IMG/VR virus record: IMGVR_UViG_3300020034_000030
Span: 1 to 46,162 of that record
Length of the DNA stretch: 46,162 nucleotides
Reading direction: 5' to 3' (one strand)
Source: a virus
Of this stretch, positions 12,818 through 21,237 are shown piece after piece; the stretch's first letter is position 1, and every line of letters begins with the position of its first letter. The translations under genes were made by a program, and so were the position numbers. Below the pieces are notes generated by a model, which saw only the letters and a program-made list of their open reading frames with translations, searched no databases and was not told where the DNA came from.

Positions 12818-14553
12818 GCAAGGTAGACATCGTTCAGGACTACCTGAACAGAGGGTGGGTGCCATTCAGCTATGAGCACCAGTATTCACCCGGAAACAAC
12901 TGGCAGCATTCGAAGGTCAGCCCGGACACCCTGGCTAAGGTGGTCGAGTCTGACACACCCGTCGGCCTGCTGCTTGGAGATCCTTCGAAGCTCGTGGTAG
13001 TGGACATCGACCCGCGCAACGGTGGAGACCTTCAGGCAGTGCTCAGCCACTACAAGATCAAGAAGACAAGGGTTCACTCGACGCCGTCCAAGGGCTGGCA
13101 CCTGTTGTTCCGATACGAAGGCTCGCTGAAGAAGACCACGGGTGACAAGACCGGGATCCCCGCGCTGAAAGGCGTGGACCTCCTGGCCAACGGCTCGAAC
13201 ATCATCGCTCCTCCGACCGCCCGGGTGAACCACCCCAAGGGCAAGCCCGATGGTCAGTACACGGTGATCGTGGACGCCGAGCCGAGCCTTCTTCCCGAAG
13301 AGCTTAGGCTCGACTGGGAGTCGGCGCTGGTCACCGAGCTCCCCGACAACGTCGAGGGCGCGGAGGTCTCCCCGGAGAACTACGACTGGGTGTTGCAGAT
13401 CCACAAGCAGAACGTGGAGATTGCAGCCCGGGCCCCTGAAGGATCGAGGGACGACACGTGCATCGCTCGGATTGGTGCGTCGATGCGCATCGCAGTCGCG
13501 GTGCCCGACGACGTGCTATCGATCGAAAAGGTTAGGGACGATTTCGAGTCGAACCTTCCGTACGTCGTCACTGATCTGAAAGGCAAGGTGGCCAGGGCAG
13601 TTGAATGGGCGAAGGCCCGGGCCTGGGTCGAGCCGCCACGAGACGAAGGATCTGTGCTTCCCGAAGGCGTGGCCCCCGAGATGGCGGCCGAGTACTGGGA
13701 GGCGCTGGCCAGGCTTCGAGTGCGCGAGGCAGCCAAGGACACCTTCCGGATCGAGCGCATCGAGTCGGACGCACGCAAGGTCCGCTTCGGTGACTTCGTG
13801 GAAGGCCGAGAGTTCCGAACCAAGAGGCCGGACACCCCGCGCTGGGTGATTGAAAACCTGATCCATCACGGCGGTAGCTCGCTGCTGGTCGGTCAGTACA
13901 AGGCCGGCAAGTCGACGCTGATGTTGAACATGATCCAGGCTTTGACCACGGGCGGTTCGTTTCTCGGATCGTTCGGTGTCCCCCACCCGCTGAAGGTCGC
14001 CTACGTGGACCTGGAGCTGGGGCGCTCGCTGGCCTGGGACTGGTTTGACGAGATCCCGGACGTCAACTTCGGAAACCTGGTGTACGTCCCTAGGGTCGGT
14101 CAGGGCGCGCAGTTGAATATGCAGTCGGAGACCATCCGGTCCAAGTGGGCCCGGAGGCTGCGCACCGCAGGCGTCGACGTCCTGATCATTGACCCCTTGT
14201 CGCCCGTCATGTCGGGCGTCGGGATTGATGAGAACTCGGCCGAGACGGTCAGGCCCATGCTCGACTCGTTCGACGTGCTGAAAGTCGAGGCGGGGCTGCA
14301 AGCCCTGATCGTGACCCACCACACCGGCCACCAGAACGCGGGTCGAGCCCGAGGCAGTACGGCCTTCCTCGATTGGTGCTCGTCGTTCATGGCCATCACC
14401 AAGCAGGGTGAGGACGAGACATCGCCTCGCGCATTTAGGGCCTTCGGCCGAGACGTATCCGTGGCTTCTTCGCCCTTGGTGTTCGACGCCAAGACCAAGA
14501 CAACCAAGCTGAGCACGGCCGTCTACAACCCACCCGCATCCAACCCGTTCTGA
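12814..14553 (+). CDS. Bifunctional primase-polymerase / RepA-like helicase
   Basis: 579 aa. The N-terminal prim-pol domain has VVVDIDPRNGG (about 61-71, metal-binding DID) and STPSKGWHLLF (about 88-98). A linker leads to a RecA-fold ATPase with Walker A GQYKAGKST (360-368), YVDLELG, and Walker B VLIIDP (about 456-461), then THHTGH and ARGSTAFLDWCS. This matches phage and plasmid prim-pol plus AAA_25/RepA fusions that prime and unwind at the fork. GTG at 12814 is preferred because GGAGG is 8 nt upstream. Confidence 0.88.
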   Translation: MSKVDIVQDYLNRGWVPFSYEHQYSPGNNWQHSKVSPDTLAKVVESDTPVGLLLGDPSKLVVVDIDPRNGGDLQAVLSHYKIKKTRVHSTPSKGWHLLFRYEGSLKKTTGDKTGIPALKGVDLLANGSNIIAPPTARVNHPKGKPDGQYTVIVDAEPSLLPEELRLDWESALVTELPDNVEGAEVSPENYDWVLQIHKQNVEIAARAPEGSRDDTCIARIGASMRIAVAVPDDVLSIEKVRDDFESNLPYVVTDLKGKVARAVEWAKARAWVEPPRDEGSVLPEGVAPEMAAEYWEALARLRVREAAKDTFRIERIESDARKVRFGDFVEGREFRTKRPDTPRWVIENLIHHGGSSLLVGQYKAGKSTLMLNMIQALTTGGSFLGSFGVPHPLKVAYVDLELGRSLAWDWFDEIPDVNFGNLVYVPRVGQGAQLNMQSETIRSKWARRLRTAGVDVLIIDPLSPVMSGVGIDENSAETVRPMLDSFDVLKVEAGLQALIVTHHTGHQNAGRARGSTAFLDWCSSFMAITKQGEDETSPRAFRAFGRDVSVASSPLVFDAKTKTTKLSTAVYNPPASNPF

Positions 14554-14563
14554 GAGGAGTGAT

Positions 14564-15040
14564 ATGAGCGATCCCAAGTTCAACGAAGGCGACGAGATTC
14601 TCGTTGTCGAGGGGGAGTTCAAAGGCCGACACGGCACGGTGCTCCGATTTGAAGCGATCTTCGAGACGTACATGGTCACGCTGCCCGAGCTGAGCCTCAC
14701 AGGCTACTTCGCCTGCCGTGAAAGCGAGCTGGAGCTGTTGGACGAGTCGTCCGATGACGATGCGGTTGATGAGATCGACGTCCCGTCCTTCGGGATGACG
14801 AGCGAGCAGTTCACCAGCCACTTGGAGTATCTGTTCACCCGGTCATTGGAGCATGTATCTTCAGTCGGACCGGAGCAAGCGTTCTTCGGATTCCAGGAGT
14901 TCGAAGGCAAGTCGGCAGCCGACCAGCTCGTCGCGCTGATGCTCAAACTGGAAGAAGGGATGGCCATGTTCGCCCAAGCACACATTCTCATCGGCCGTAC
15001 CGTCGTAGCACTGGAGAGCGTGAATGATCAAATCAAGTAA
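14564..15040 (+). CDS. KOW-motif-like hypothetical protein, 158 aa
   Basis: Residues 8-28 (GDEILVVEGEFKGRHGTVL) resemble a KOW beta-hairpin as in NusG or ribosomal L24. An acidic linker (ESSDDDAVDEID) joins it to a helical C-terminal domain with FFGFQEFEGKSAADQLVALMLKLEEG, a pattern often found in small actinophage proteins of unknown role. GAGAGGAG ribosome site. A transcription-elongation role is only suggested by the KOW-like part. Confidence 0.65.
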   Translation: MSDPKFNEGDEILVVEGEFKGRHGTVLRFEAIFETYMVTLPELSLTGYFACRESELELLDESSDDDAVDEIDVPSFGMTSEQFTSHLEYLFTRSLEHVSSVGPEQAFFGFQEFEGKSAADQLVALMLKLEEGMAMFAQAHILIGRTVVALESVNDQIK

Positions 15041-15818
15041 AGCCATGAAGCTCCTGACGCTGGACATCGAGACGTCGGCACACATCGTGGAGACCTGGGG
15101 CCTATTCCAGCAGAATATCGGCCTGAACCAACTCACCGAGCCTACGAGGATGATCTCCTTCGCGGCCAAGTGGTTGGACAACCCGACGGTCGCGTTCTTC
15201 TCGGAATACCACCACGGTCGCGACCGCATGGTCGAGGCGGCGTTCGCTCTCGTAGATGAGGCTGACGCTGTGATCCACTTCAACGGCAAGGGCTTCGACA
15301 TGAAGCACCTCAACCGGGAGTTCAAGGAGCACGACGTCCGGGTTCGGGATGGCGAGGATAGCGGCGAGGGTGTTCATCTGGGAAGGCCCAGCTCGTACCA
15401 CCACATCGATCTGCTGACTGCGGTCAAGGCGAACTTCCGCCTGGCCTCGAACAAGCTCGACTACGTGGCCGGTGAGTTCCTGAAGCTTGGCCACAAGGTC
15501 AAGCATCCGGGGTATGATCTGTGGAAGGCGTGCAGGGCCGGAGACCCTAGGGCCTGGGGTCTCATGCGAAAGTACAACAAGGGTGACGTGACGCTCACCG
15601 AGCAGGTGTACTTGGAGCTGCTGGAGTGGATCGACAACCACCCGAACATGCAGCTCTTCACGGGACAGCCCGGGACGTGCCCGACGTGCGGTAGTCCGGA
15701 CCGGCAGAAGCGCGGAACCCGCAAGACTCTGCTGTCCGTGTACCAGACGTACTTGTGCAATGACTGCGGTCGACGCTACCAGGGCAAGGACGTCCTTCTA
15801 CGAGCTGAAGAAAGGTGA
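15024..15818 (+). CDS. DnaQ-like 3'-5' exonuclease with C-terminal zinc ribbon
   Basis: 264 aa. Exo I LTLDIETS (D14, E16), Exo II VIHFNGKGFDMKHLNREF, Exo III YNKGDVTLTEQ (Y-x3-D) are all present, so it should be an active DEDDy nuclease. Residues after about 222 hold CPTCG and CNDCGRRY, a zinc ribbon seen in some phage exonucleases. The genome polymerase has its own exonuclease domain, so this is a second proofreading or DNA-degrading nuclease. The ATG is supported by GGAGAG; an internal ATG at 15045 is possible. Confidence 0.82.
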   Translation: MIKSSKAMKLLTLDIETSAHIVETWGLFQQNIGLNQLTEPTRMISFAAKWLDNPTVAFFSEYHHGRDRMVEAAFALVDEADAVIHFNGKGFDMKHLNREFKEHDVRVRDGEDSGEGVHLGRPSSYHHIDLLTAVKANFRLASNKLDYVAGEFLKLGHKVKHPGYDLWKACRAGDPRAWGLMRKYNKGDVTLTEQVYLELLEWIDNHPNMQLFTGQPGTCPTCGSPDRQKRGTRKTLLSVYQTYLCNDCGRRYQGKDVLLRAEER

Positions 15819-15820
15819 CC

Positions 15821-16444
15821 ATGGATACGGGAGATGGGTTGGAGTACATCGAGACGGTTCTGCCCGACATCAAGAAGGCAGCCCAGCGGGTATCCAAGAA
15901 GTGGCCGCAGGTCACGACGGAAGACGATCTCTTCCAAGACCTGGTCGTGCACTTCCTGGAGGCCCCCGGGTCTCTGGAGAAGCTCGCGGGTCTGTCACCG
16001 AGTGACCGACTGGCCAGGCTGGTGGCTATCGGCCACGAGCGTGCGTCAGGGGCTCGCGACACCCTGGAGGTGTTCTCCGGTCAGTTCACGTATTCCGTGG
16101 ATGAGGTTCGCAAGCTGGCCGAGCGCGGGGCGGTCCTGGGCGAGGTGCCCGGGTTCAACGCTGCGGTCGTGGACTTCCAGGCTTCCCTGGCCCTGCTGAA
16201 GAGTAGGAACCGGGACTACTGGAGCGTTATCGTTGATCGGTACGCAGAGGGCAAGGAGGCGTCGTCCATCGCGGCCGAGCGGGTGTTGCTTCAGCGAGCC
16301 ATGGACAGCCTGACCACCCTGATGAACAGGGCTCGGGCCACCCAGCGCTACGAGTACACGAACGGAGGCCAGCATCGCAACAACAAGCGCGCGCTCAACC
16401 AGTCTGACCTTGACTATTCAGGCGAGGGTCGGTACGATGACTGA
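15821..16444 (+). CDS. Sigma-factor-like DNA-binding protein
   Basis: 207 aa. TTEDDLFQDLVVHFLEAP resembles sigma region 2.1/2.2 (E-D-L-x-Q-E/D), preceded by a helix as in ECF sigma factors. The part from about 150 to 185 (YWSVIVDRYAEGKEASSIAAERVLLQRAMDSL) could be a region 4-like helix-turn-helix. A phage-coded factor directing late transcription would fit, but a general HTH protein is an alternative. ATG is preferred over GTG at 15815, which would overlap the ribosome site GAAAGG. Confidence 0.5.
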   Translation: MDTGDGLEYIETVLPDIKKAAQRVSKKWPQVTTEDDLFQDLVVHFLEAPGSLEKLAGLSPSDRLARLVAIGHERASGARDTLEVFSGQFTYSVDEVRKLAERGAVLGEVPGFNAAVVDFQASLALLKSRNRDYWSVIVDRYAEGKEASSIAAERVLLQRAMDSLTTLMNRARATQRYEYTNGGQHRNNKRALNQSDLDYSGEGRYDD

Positions 16445-16520
16445 GCCAGACCCCGACGACTACGAGGTTATCCAAGACTTGTGGTACGCAGCCATGCACC
16501 CGGAAAGGGGCAGTGAATGA
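16437..16520 (+). CDS. Acidic microprotein, 27 aa
   Basis: MTEPDPDDYE start overlapping the preceding gene by 8 nt, stop overlapping the next start (ATGA). Acidic N-terminus, then VIQDLWYAAMHPE. The GAAAGG near its end is the ribosome site of the next gene. Support rests on junction fit only. Confidence 0.4.
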   Translation: MTEPDPDDYEVIQDLWYAAMHPERGSE

Positions 16521-16675
16521 TCAACGTCTTTGACGCAGAGGTTCTCGACTCGGCCGCCGACATGTATCGCGCCTGGACTATTCCCGAGCTGTACCCCGAC
16601 CAGCGGCAGCCAGTGCTTGCCAACTGGTCCAACGACGACCTGGCCGCTTACTGCGGTGGCCAGTACACCAACTGA
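16517..16675 (+). CDS. Hypothetical 52-aa protein
   Basis: MINVFDAEVL start 7 nt after GAAAGGGG. VLDSAADMYRAWTIPELYP is helical, WSNDDLAAYCGGQYTN ends it. No motif. It precedes the SSB-like gene by 17 nt. Confidence 0.6.
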   Translation: MINVFDAEVLDSAADMYRAWTIPELYPDQRQPVLANWSNDDLAAYCGGQYTN

Positions 16676-16692
16676 GAAAGGGAGAAAACCAA

Positions 16693-17103
16693 GTGGGATT
16701 CGATGATGTGAACGAGGCCATCCTCACGGGCGGCGGCGGTTACGCCAAGCTTCAGCAGAGAGGCGCGGTGGTCGAGGGTGTCCTGGTCGACGTGAGCACT
16801 CGGGAGATGATCTACGACGGTCTGGTCGTCAAGAGCAAGAAGACGGGGCAGCCCCGCAAGGAATGGGTCTTCGTGCTGGACACGAACGATGGCCGGATCA
16901 AGGTCTCCGCTCGGGAGAACATCCAGATCGCGACCCGGAGCGCGTTGGATAAGTCGGGTTCAACCAAGCTGGAGGCGGGGGCCAAGATCCGGTTTGAGGT
17001 AGTCAAGGACTCGGTTCGAGGAGAGGTTTCGGCCGAGGTCGTTGTCACGTACACCCCGCCGAAGTTCCAGGTGTTCGCTGACGATGACGCCCCGCCGTTC
17101 TGA
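16693..17103 (+). CDS. Single-stranded DNA-binding protein-like
   Basis: 136 aa. Beta-rich, OB-fold-like body (VVEGVLVDVSTREM, WVFVLDTNDGRIKVSAREN, IRFEVVKDSVRGEVSAEVVVTYT) and an acidic tail DDDAPPF that mimics the DDD-I-P-F tip by which bacterial SSBs recruit partners. It lies between the primase-helicase and the DNA polymerase, as expected for a replication SSB. The sequence is not a standard SSB, so family is inferred. GTG start, GAAAGGGAG ribosome site. Confidence 0.65.
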   Translation: MGFDDVNEAILTGGGGYAKLQQRGAVVEGVLVDVSTREMIYDGLVVKSKKTGQPRKEWVFVLDTNDGRIKVSARENIQIATRSALDKSGSTKLEAGAKIRFEVVKDSVRGEVSAEVVVTYTPPKFQVFADDDAPPF

Positions 17104-17135
17104 GTCCGGGTCACCAACTACCTGAGAGGAAACTA

Positions 17136-17579
17136 ATGGCTGAGGAAGACATCTTTGACGACAGCCCCAAGGCTGACGTTGTGATCGAGCGGGACCGAGT
17201 GTCCGTCACGCTCAAGGCCGGCCCGTACGAAGCGCCGTGGATCGTGCTGCGGGGCAAGGACCCGGCAGACATCCAGGCTCAGTTTGATGACTCGCTGGCC
17301 GAGCTGATGAAGTCGGTGGCCCAGGCCCAAGCTTCATTCATCCGGCTGTACGACGCGGCCAAGGGCGCGAAGGTCGCGGCCAAGGGCCAGGCCGGCAAGC
17401 CCGCAGGCGCTGGCAACAAGGTCGAGGTGGACATCCCGTTCGCCCCTGATGACGGTGCCACGAGCAAGACCACGTGCAGTCACGGCGATCGAACTCGGGT
17501 CGAGCACAAGGGTAAGGTCGGATGGATCTGTGTCCTGCCACAAGGCAGCGACGGCCGATGCGAGACCATCTTCGAGTGA
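17136..17579 (+). CDS. Replication-associated hypothetical protein, 147 aa
   Basis: GAGAGG ribosome site 7 nt before the ATG. N-terminal beta-strands then a helix, an Ala/Lys/Gly linker (KGAKVAAKGQAGKPAGAG), and a C-terminal CSHGDRTRV...WICVLPQG...C segment that could bind a metal with its three cysteines and a histidine. Placed between the SSB-like and polymerase genes, it may assist one of them. A similar two-gene pair is common in actinophages; the role is unknown. Confidence 0.65.
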   Translation: MAEEDIFDDSPKADVVIERDRVSVTLKAGPYEAPWIVLRGKDPADIQAQFDDSLAELMKSVAQAQASFIRLYDAAKGAKVAAKGQAGKPAGAGNKVEVDIPFAPDDGATSKTTCSHGDRTRVEHKGKVGWICVLPQGSDGRCETIFE

Positions 17580-17585
17580 GTCCTA

Positions 17586-17637
17586 GTCGGGGGTACGCCG
17601 AGCCACCACTGGGTGGACTTCGACCACTGCCCCCGAC
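17586..17637 (+). promoter_or_regulatory. Intergenic hairpin upstream of polymerase genes
   Basis: GTCGGGGG (17586-17593) pairs perfectly with CCCCCGAC (17630-17637); CCAC/GTGG pairs inside. No T-run follows, so a simple terminator is unlikely; it may protect mRNA ends or regulate the polymerase part of the operon. Confidence 0.4.
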
Positions 17638-17653
17638 CTTCTAGGGAGGTGTT

Positions 17654-17755
17654 ATGAAGATCCGGCTGCTATTCGGCAAGTGCCCTTTGTGCGGTAAACG
17701 ATACCTGGTGGCGACCAGCCATCTCTGGTTCTACTGCGCCCGGACTCCGCGATGA
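17654..17755 (+). CDS. Zinc-knuckle microprotein, 33 aa
   Basis: MKIRLLFGKC with GGGAGG upstream. CPLCGK and a later HLWFYC give a one-zinc site. Its stop overlaps the DNA polymerase start (ATGA), and the polymerase has no good ribosome site of its own, so translation of this peptide probably feeds the polymerase. Confidence 0.55.
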   Translation: MKIRLLFGKCPLCGKRYLVATSHLWFYCARTPR

Positions 17756-19596
17756 AGGGCGCTCTCACACTCGACATTGAGACCCACGAGAGAAAAAAGC
17801 TTTACTCCATGCAGCCCGAGGAGTTTGTCCGACTAATCGGGTATGCCTGGGATGACGACGAGCCGGTCCTGACCACTTCCCTGGACGAGCTGAAGCAGCA
17901 GATCAGCAAGGCTCGGTGGATCATCGGGCACAACATCCACGACTTCGACCTTCGAGCGGTGTTCGGCATCAAATCCAACACGCCAATGAAGTTGGCCGAC
18001 GAAGAACGCGTGTTCGATACCTGGACCCACGCCGTTCTGGTTCACCCAGCACCGCGAGAGTACATCAACCGCTTCGGTAAGAAGGCCAAGGCCAACAAGC
18101 CTGAGCAGATGCTGTCGTGGTTCTCCCTGGACGAGCAGGCGTACCAGCTTGGCGTCCCGGGCAAGACCGACAAGCTGAAGGACCTGGCCTTCGAGTTCGG
18201 AGACCCGGGCATCAAGGTCAAGGCCGAGCGGATCAAGGACGGCTTCGGCAAGATCCCTGTTGATGAGGAGCGATATCGCTCATATCTGGTGGGCGACGTC
18301 AAGGCGTCTCGCGCCATAGCCAAGCGGCTGCTGGCCAAAGGTACCCTGGACGCCTACGCGCTGCGAGAGCAGCGAATAGAGTCCCGGAAGGCCACAATCT
18401 CGTCCAACGGCGTCCGCGTTGACAAGGTAAAGGCCACTGCTCGTCGCGACAAGCTCAAGGGCAAGCGCGACGAGATCATGGCTATGCTCATCAAGGATTA
18501 TGACTTTCCGACAGAAGGCAAGCAGCCCTGGCGGTCCTCGCTTGGTAAGGAAGCAGTCCTCAAGGCCCTGGCAGACCGAGGCGTGTCCGAAGGTACCAAG
18601 TTGACATGGCCGCGCACTGAAAAGGGTGCGCTTCAGCTCGGTGGCGAAGTTCTCCTCGACCTGACCAGAGGGTCCGAGGCGGAAGACCTGGGTAAGGCGC
18701 TGGCCGAGCTGATGGGCCAGCGATCCCTGTCTCAGCTCACGCTCGACTGCATGTACCCAGACGGGCTCGTGCATCCCGAGATCACGATGCTTCAGCGCTC
18801 GGGGCGTTGGTCCACGACAGAGCCGGGTCTCACAGTCTGGACAACTCACAAGCCCAACGCCATTGAGAAAGAGTACTACCTCCCTGACAGCGACGACCAC
18901 GTGCTGCTGGAGGTAGACGCCAGCAACGCAGACGCTCGTGTCGTGGCCTGGTATTCGGGTGACCTGAAGTTCGCCGAGCGATTCGAGCCCGGGGCCGATG
19001 GTCACATGATCAACGCCTGGGCGGCCTGGGGCAAGGACGTCGTCGGCACTGACAAGAAGGATCCGAAGACTGCGGCCTTCCGGCAGCTAGCCAAGCCTTA
19101 CGGCCACGGCTGGTCGTACGGAGGTGGCCCGAAGACCCTTTCGATGCAGACCGGCACCAAGTTTGAAGACGCCAAGCAATTCTGCGACGGGATGAACGCA
19201 ACGTACAACCGCGTGATCGCCTGGCAGAACTCGGTCCGGACTTACGCTCGATCGCACGGATACGTAATCAATCAGTGGGGTCGCAAGATGTGGGTCGAAA
19301 AGGGCCGGGAGTACACCCAGTCCCCCGCGCTCATGGGTCAGTCGGGCACGCGAGAGCTGATGTGCGATGCCTTGCTGGCCATGCCTCACAAAGTGGTCCG
19401 GACGGTAAAGGGCCAGATCCACGATGCCCTGCTCTTCAGCGTGCCTCGCAAGAACTTCGAGGCATGCAGGGACTATCTTGTCAAGCTGATGACGTGTACG
19501 CTGGAGGCACCCTCGGGCGGCATGCAGATGGCGTTCCCGATGGAAGCAGGGCCCGCAGGCGATAACTGGTACACGTCAGATCACAACAACCACTGA
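17752..19596 (+). CDS. DNA polymerase I, family A
   Basis: 614 aa. An N-terminal 3'-5' exonuclease (DIET 8-11, HNIHDFD 60-66, YLVGDVKASR) is followed by the polymerase: motif A VDASNADARVVA (near 388), motif B RQLAKPYGHGWSYGGG (from 444), motif C IHDALLFS (556-563). There is no 5'-3' exonuclease domain, which is normal for phage enzymes. Motif C has HDA where most family A enzymes have HDE, and motif A has DASNAD for DYSQIE; the metal-binding aspartates remain. This is the replicative polymerase. Confidence 0.93.
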   Translation: MKGALTLDIETHERKKLYSMQPEEFVRLIGYAWDDDEPVLTTSLDELKQQISKARWIIGHNIHDFDLRAVFGIKSNTPMKLADEERVFDTWTHAVLVHPAPREYINRFGKKAKANKPEQMLSWFSLDEQAYQLGVPGKTDKLKDLAFEFGDPGIKVKAERIKDGFGKIPVDEERYRSYLVGDVKASRAIAKRLLAKGTLDAYALREQRIESRKATISSNGVRVDKVKATARRDKLKGKRDEIMAMLIKDYDFPTEGKQPWRSSLGKEAVLKALADRGVSEGTKLTWPRTEKGALQLGGEVLLDLTRGSEAEDLGKALAELMGQRSLSQLTLDCMYPDGLVHPEITMLQRSGRWSTTEPGLTVWTTHKPNAIEKEYYLPDSDDHVLLEVDASNADARVVAWYSGDLKFAERFEPGADGHMINAWAAWGKDVVGTDKKDPKTAAFRQLAKPYGHGWSYGGGPKTLSMQTGTKFEDAKQFCDGMNATYNRVIAWQNSVRTYARSHGYVINQWGRKMWVEKGREYTQSPALMGQSGTRELMCDALLAMPHKVVRTVKGQIHDALLFSVPRKNFEACRDYLVKLMTCTLEAPSGGMQMAFPMEAGPAGDNWYTSDHNNH

Positions 19597-19607
19597 GAGG
19601 ATACGCC

Positions 19608-19967
19608 ATGACAACCAAGAATGAGCAAGAGCTGTTCGAGGAGATCATGCTCAAGCGCACACCCGCCGAGGTGCTGGAGACGGAAGCCGAGCTGGAGGGC
19701 CTGCAGGATCAGAACACTGAGCTGGAGCGTCTGGTCGAGCAGCACAAGGCTCGCTACGCGGGTCTTCTCAGGGTGACCGAGTCGAAAATCCAGATGATTT
19801 CAGAGCTGCAAAACACCCTGAAGGCACTCGTCGCCGACCACATCAGGTTTGGTCGGGCTGTCAACGAGGCCACGAACAGCGTGCGGGCCTTGCGGGACGT
19901 TCCGGTCAGTGACCTGGACGACGCGGTTGCCCGGGTCGCCAACGCTCTCGACGCTGCCGGTGCCTAA
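19608..19967 (+). CDS. Coiled-coil hypothetical protein, 119 aa
   Basis: Residues about 24-75 form a continuous heptad helix (ETEAELEGLQDQNTELERLVEQ onward). The C-terminal part is a further helix ending in VARVANALDAAGA. GAGAGG ribosome site. No catalytic residues; probably an oligomeric accessory protein directly downstream of the polymerase. Confidence 0.7.
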   Translation: MTTKNEQELFEEIMLKRTPAEVLETEAELEGLQDQNTELERLVEQHKARYAGLLRVTESKIQMISELQNTLKALVADHIRFGRAVNEATNSVRALRDVPVSDLDDAVARVANALDAAGA

Positions 19968-20160
19968 ACAGCGGATATGGGTCGTCCTGGGGGTGCTGAA
20001 CCACCTCCGGGCGGCCTTTTCCACCAAGGAGGAGCTGCGGAACTGGCTCCGAAAGATCAAGGACCCCCGGATCATCCACGGTTTTACGGGATACAAGATT
20101 GGAACGCCCGGGACCGCTGTGCGAGTCGACCTACAGGCGATCAGAGAGGACAAGACGTGA
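19960..20160 (+). CDS. Hypothetical 66-aa protein
   Basis: The GTG start (VPKQRIWVVL) overlaps the previous gene by 8 nt; earlier starts in this frame run antiphase through the coiled-coil gene. RIWVVLGVLNHLRAAFSTKEELRNWLRKIK is helical and basic, followed by a beta-hairpin. Weak ribosome site; coupling is likely. Stop overlaps next start (GTGA). Confidence 0.6.
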   Translation: MPKQRIWVVLGVLNHLRAAFSTKEELRNWLRKIKDPRIIHGFTGYKIGTPGTAVRVDLQAIREDKT

Positions 20161-20609
20161 CGGAATCCCGAGTTACCAAGGACAGTGGCCAGCGCGCGAA
20201 CTACGGCAATGGAGGCGTGCGCGACACCCAGGAGGGCAAGGCTCGCATCGACCTTCTGCTTCCGGAGACCGTGCCGTACGACGAGCAGTTGCTCACCCGA
20301 TGGGCTCAGCTCATGGCTCGCGGTGCTGAGAAGTACACGGATCGGAACTGGGAGCAGTTTTCAGACCGAGCCGCTCTGGACCGGGCGAAGTCTTCGGCTC
20401 TTCGGCACATGATTCAATGGGCCTCGGACGAGACCGACGAAGACCACGCTGCTGCTGTGTGCTTCAATCTGATGGCCGCCGAGTACATCAAGGGCGTTCT
20501 GGACGGTAGCTGGCCGGCGCTGCGGCGCGCCGTCGAGACCGAGACCGCGCTGTACGATCTGCTCGGTCTCGACGTCCCAATCACACCAACCACGGATCGG
20601 ACAAGCTGA
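20157..20609 (+). CDS. dATP/dGTP diphosphohydrolase-like protein (MazZ family)
   Basis: 150 aa. GGVRDTQEGKARIDLLLPE, then LMARGAEKYTDRNWEQF, SSALRHMIQWASDETDEDHAAAVCFNLMA are the conserved blocks of the dATP/dGTP diphosphohydrolase family (PF18909 type; G-A-x-R-D..GK-R-D, A-x-KY-x-x-x-NW, A-x-x-RH-x-x-x-W, D-E-D-H-x-A-A). Related enzymes hydrolyse purine dNTPs, and one member, MazZ of S-2L, feeds aminoadenine synthesis. No PurZ is present here, so ordinary dNTP control is more likely. GTG by GTGA overlap. Confidence 0.8.
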   Translation: MTESRVTKDSGQRANYGNGGVRDTQEGKARIDLLLPETVPYDEQLLTRWAQLMARGAEKYTDRNWEQFSDRAALDRAKSSALRHMIQWASDETDEDHAAAVCFNLMAAEYIKGVLDGSWPALRRAVETETALYDLLGLDVPITPTTDRTS

Positions 20610-21028
20610 TGTCGTACAACAATGTGATCCCCGCTAACTTGCTGACGAATAAGGGCGTTCTGGAGCGGTTCCTCACGCTGCGGCCTTACGAACCGAAGCC
20701 CCCGCGATCCGACCTTTTGTGGGCTGCGGTCGACCTCGACGGAACCCTGGCCACCTCGGTCTGGCGTCCCGACAACCCGACGTCGGACATCGGCACCCCA
20801 ATCTGGGCGAACGTCGAGAAGCTGGACGAGCTGGTCGAGGCGGGTTACAAGATCATGATCCACACATCCCGGCCGGACACCGACTACGAGAACATTGAAG
20901 GCTGGTTGAATCACTACCATATCCCGTTCAAGGTGATCCGCACCGGCAAGCCTCTCGCGATCCTGTACATTGACGACCGAGGCCGGCACGCAGACGCCGC
21001 GTCCTGGCTGCCAGGAGGGAAGCACTGA
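20609..21028 (+). CDS. HAD-superfamily phosphatase
   Basis: 139 aa. Motif I VDLDGTL (D42, D44), motif II HTSRP, and a C-terminal LYIDDRGRH motif with the acidic pair. The compact size and lack of a large cap suggest a small-substrate phosphatase, for example a nucleotidase acting with the preceding purine dNTP enzyme. A stand-alone polynucleotide 3'-phosphatase is also possible. One-base overlap with both neighbours. Confidence 0.8.
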   Translation: MSYNNVIPANLLTNKGVLERFLTLRPYEPKPPRSDLLWAAVDLDGTLATSVWRPDNPTSDIGTPIWANVEKLDELVEAGYKIMIHTSRPDTDYENIEGWLNHYHIPFKVIRTGKPLAILYIDDRGRHADAASWLPGGKH

Positions 21029-21237
21029 TGAGTTTTCTCCGCGATCTGAAGTACTGGCAAGTCACCCGGCGGACCCAGCGGATACGTCCGTGGCTCGCGA
21101 CCAAGTACCCGAAGTGGGTGATCACCAACGCCCTGATCCATGCCGGTGTTCAGAAGATTCGAGGTAACGAGACCGTACCCGAGGTGCCATTCATGATCGT
21201 GTACAAGCGTTGGTGCAAGGAAGGACGAAACCGATGA
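21028..21237 (+). CDS. Hypothetical 69-aa basic protein
   Basis: MSFLRDLKYW start overlapping the HAD stop. Very basic and aromatic (LKYWQVTRRTQRIRPWLATKYPKW), with a central VITNALIHAGVQKIRG helix. No family recognised; nucleic-acid binding is possible from charge. Confidence 0.65.
   Translation: MSFLRDLKYWQVTRRTQRIRPWLATKYPKWVITNALIHAGVQKIRGNETVPEVPFMIVYKRWCKEGRNR

Noticed and set aside
20157-20609. Aminoadenine (Z) genome pathway
   Set aside because: Only a MazZ-like enzyme is present; no PurZ adenylosuccinate synthetase-like gene or DatZ-type HD hydrolase was found.
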